From assembly GCA_036245805.1 (NCBI GenBank), contig BTRK01000002.1, positions 17,973,067-18,037,066 on the forward strand: 64,000 bases of DNA, read 5' to 3'. This DNA comes from Pristionchus mayeri. Lineage: Eukaryota > Nematoda > Chromadorea > Rhabditida > Neodiplogasteridae. A program made the position numbers and the translations under genes. Below the pieces are notes generated by a model. The model was not told where the DNA came from, searched no databases, and was given only the letters and a program-made list of their open reading frames with translations. This document shows, piece after piece, positions 62,867-64,000 of the stretch (within the stretch, counting starts at the first letter, position 1; each line of letters starts with the position of its first letter).

Positions 62867-64000
62867 ATGATCACGAGGCGAAAAGCAGCTGAGAACTCGA
62901 CGATTGGAGGACCCATCGAGGAAGTGGACGAGAGCGAATTGAAGAGGACCAGGTGAATATTGATGAATATAGATTCACAGGAGAAGTATTGAAGGCACGG
63001 GAATACTTTATTAGCAATAACATTAATTTGCGGAAATTATTCTAATAGTCATTCGCGATAATTCACTACTTTTTCCGAGAATAAAGAGCATGGAAAGTAA
63101 CAGAATGACCAAGATTTTCAAATGTAGGCTTTGGGAAATCGAATTGGAACGAAATCGCATGAAAATTGTAGATACCTGAATATTATCATATCGTGCATTG
63201 AAACGGAGTCATTGCAGAGTTTATTCGAAGAGGAAATCATCTTCAGTCTGCTTCTCAACCACACGCAAGATTGCATACGGAGCATTCTACCTCTTCTGGT
63301 TGGTCTTATGCGCATTTTCTAATTTTTTTTTCAGATTTTTGAGAGAAAAGTTGAACCTAAAATTTGGGTGGACATTCTGGGAGATTTGCTATCTTTAGGT
63401 TCGTCTTCGGTCTTCTGGTCATCAGGAAGACTCAGAATGCAATCGCCGCAGTGAGATACGTGAAGAGACACGGGGAGAGCGTCTCCGTCAATCTCATCGA
63501 GAATTCCCCCGAATTCAAGGTAAGCAATGTCTCATTCTAATGATTAATTTGCTCTCCAATACCTTTTCCACTGTGTGGTCTGAGAAGATGTTGAACACTG
63601 ATATTAGTCACGTTACTGATTTCTCGCATCAATTCGATCTCTCCATTCTCCCCCATACGATCCTTTGAATGGTTCCGGAACAGGCATAGTGAAAGTGCAG
63701 GATGCGAGAGGGGGAAAGGGATGGGGAGGCATCTCGTTTAGGCCATTGCGGGGAGATTATCTACGGGGGAATGCATCACACTACAATGGAGTGTTACGTG
63801 TGCAACTGGATACACTCAGTCCAGTCTTGAACGGAAAATAAAAAAGAGAGATACGGTAATTGTATCGATTGCAGGATCTGCTGTACACTCTCGACCATGA
63901 CTTCACTAAGCCACCAGCGTTCCTGCTCCTCAATCAGGTAATTTGTTGACTAACAATTGAACATTTCTTTCAGAATTTTCATTTTTTAAAATGAAGCATC
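62867..64000 (+). CDS. Small membrane protein, partial at the window edge
   Basis: Exons 62867-62952 (MITRRKAAENSTIGGPIEEV), 63218-63298 (STTRKIAYGAFYLFW), 63399-63519 (FVFGLLVIRKTQNAIAAVRY then VKRHGESVSVNLIENSPEFK) and 63875-63937 (DLLYTLDHDFTKPPAFLLLN) join in phase, then a donor runs off the edge. One membrane segment is clear (GAFYLFWFVFGLLVI). The helix followed by a basic AVRYVKRHG and a beta-like VSVNLIE recalls the TMEM186/TMEM223 group of mitochondrial inner-membrane assembly factors, but this is a weak guess. An orphan coding-like stretch at 63650-63843 (GIVKVQDARGGKGWGG to a stop at TAA) lies in the intron before 63875 and is out of phase with it; it could be an alternative end. 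Confidence 0.5.

Overview
The window is nuclear DNA of a free-living nematode, most likely Pristionchus or a close diplogastrid. Reasons: compact intron-rich genes with TTTCAG-type acceptors, nematode-expanded families (major sperm protein, Patched-related, UGT, F-box), and an insect-type diapausin gene. Diapausins in nematodes are, to my knowledge, described from Pristionchus, where they were attributed to transfer from insects.

Layout. 739-10044 (+): a complete 25-exon stip-1/TFIP11 spliceosome gene whose introns hold two foldback transposons. 10.4-11.3 kb (+): an MSP-domain gene. 12.2-13.4 kb (-): an unrecognised membrane protein. 13.7-14.1 kb (+): a decayed copy of a small secreted peptide gene. 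14.3 kb: a talin-like two-exon scrap. 15.6-19.6 kb: a large inverted repeat of two broken PRMT1 copies. 20.3-23.7 kb (+): an F-box gene split by a transposon in a coding exon. 23.8-26.7 kb: a duplicate of the 13.4-14.1 kb block, expanded by a SINE, a foldback element and a TTAA element. 26.7-28.8 kb: another foldback element. 28.8-30.5 kb: two small secreted peptide genes with R-A-K-R cleavage sites (one very His-rich) and a diapausin gene. 30.7-31.5 kb (-): an unknown gene. 31.8-34.0 kb: a TTAA-flanked element. 34.7-36.3 kb: a foldback element. 36.45-37.70 kb: a mariner with one stop codon. 39.5-39.8 kb: the 5' fragment of a TWK potassium channel. 40.0-46.1 kb (-): a Patched-related (ptr) gene. 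46.1-49.4 kb: gene-poor. 49.4-51.2 kb (+): an F-box-like gene. 51.7-54.3 kb (+): a complete UDP-glucuronosyltransferase. 54.6-59.2 kb (-): a gene with a possible BTB-like segment and a foldback element in intron 1. 59.2-62.9 kb: no gene seen. 62.9 kb to the edge (+): the 5' part of a small membrane-protein gene.

How it fits together. Outer parts are conserved housekeeping or nematode-expanded genes. The middle (13-37 kb) is an accessory region built from peptide-gene copies, pseudogenes and transposons. The most interesting locus is 28.8-30.5 kb plus its decayed copies at 13.7 and 26.4 kb: secreted, protease-processed small peptides beside a diapausin, which looks like a host-defence peptide cluster. 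The transposons are mainly long foldback elements with TA target duplications and short TTAA-flanked elements; several of both kinds carry tRNA-like sequence. Exon joins were worked out by hand from reading frame and splice signals. For stip-1, the UGT, the diapausin and two peptide genes every phase closes.
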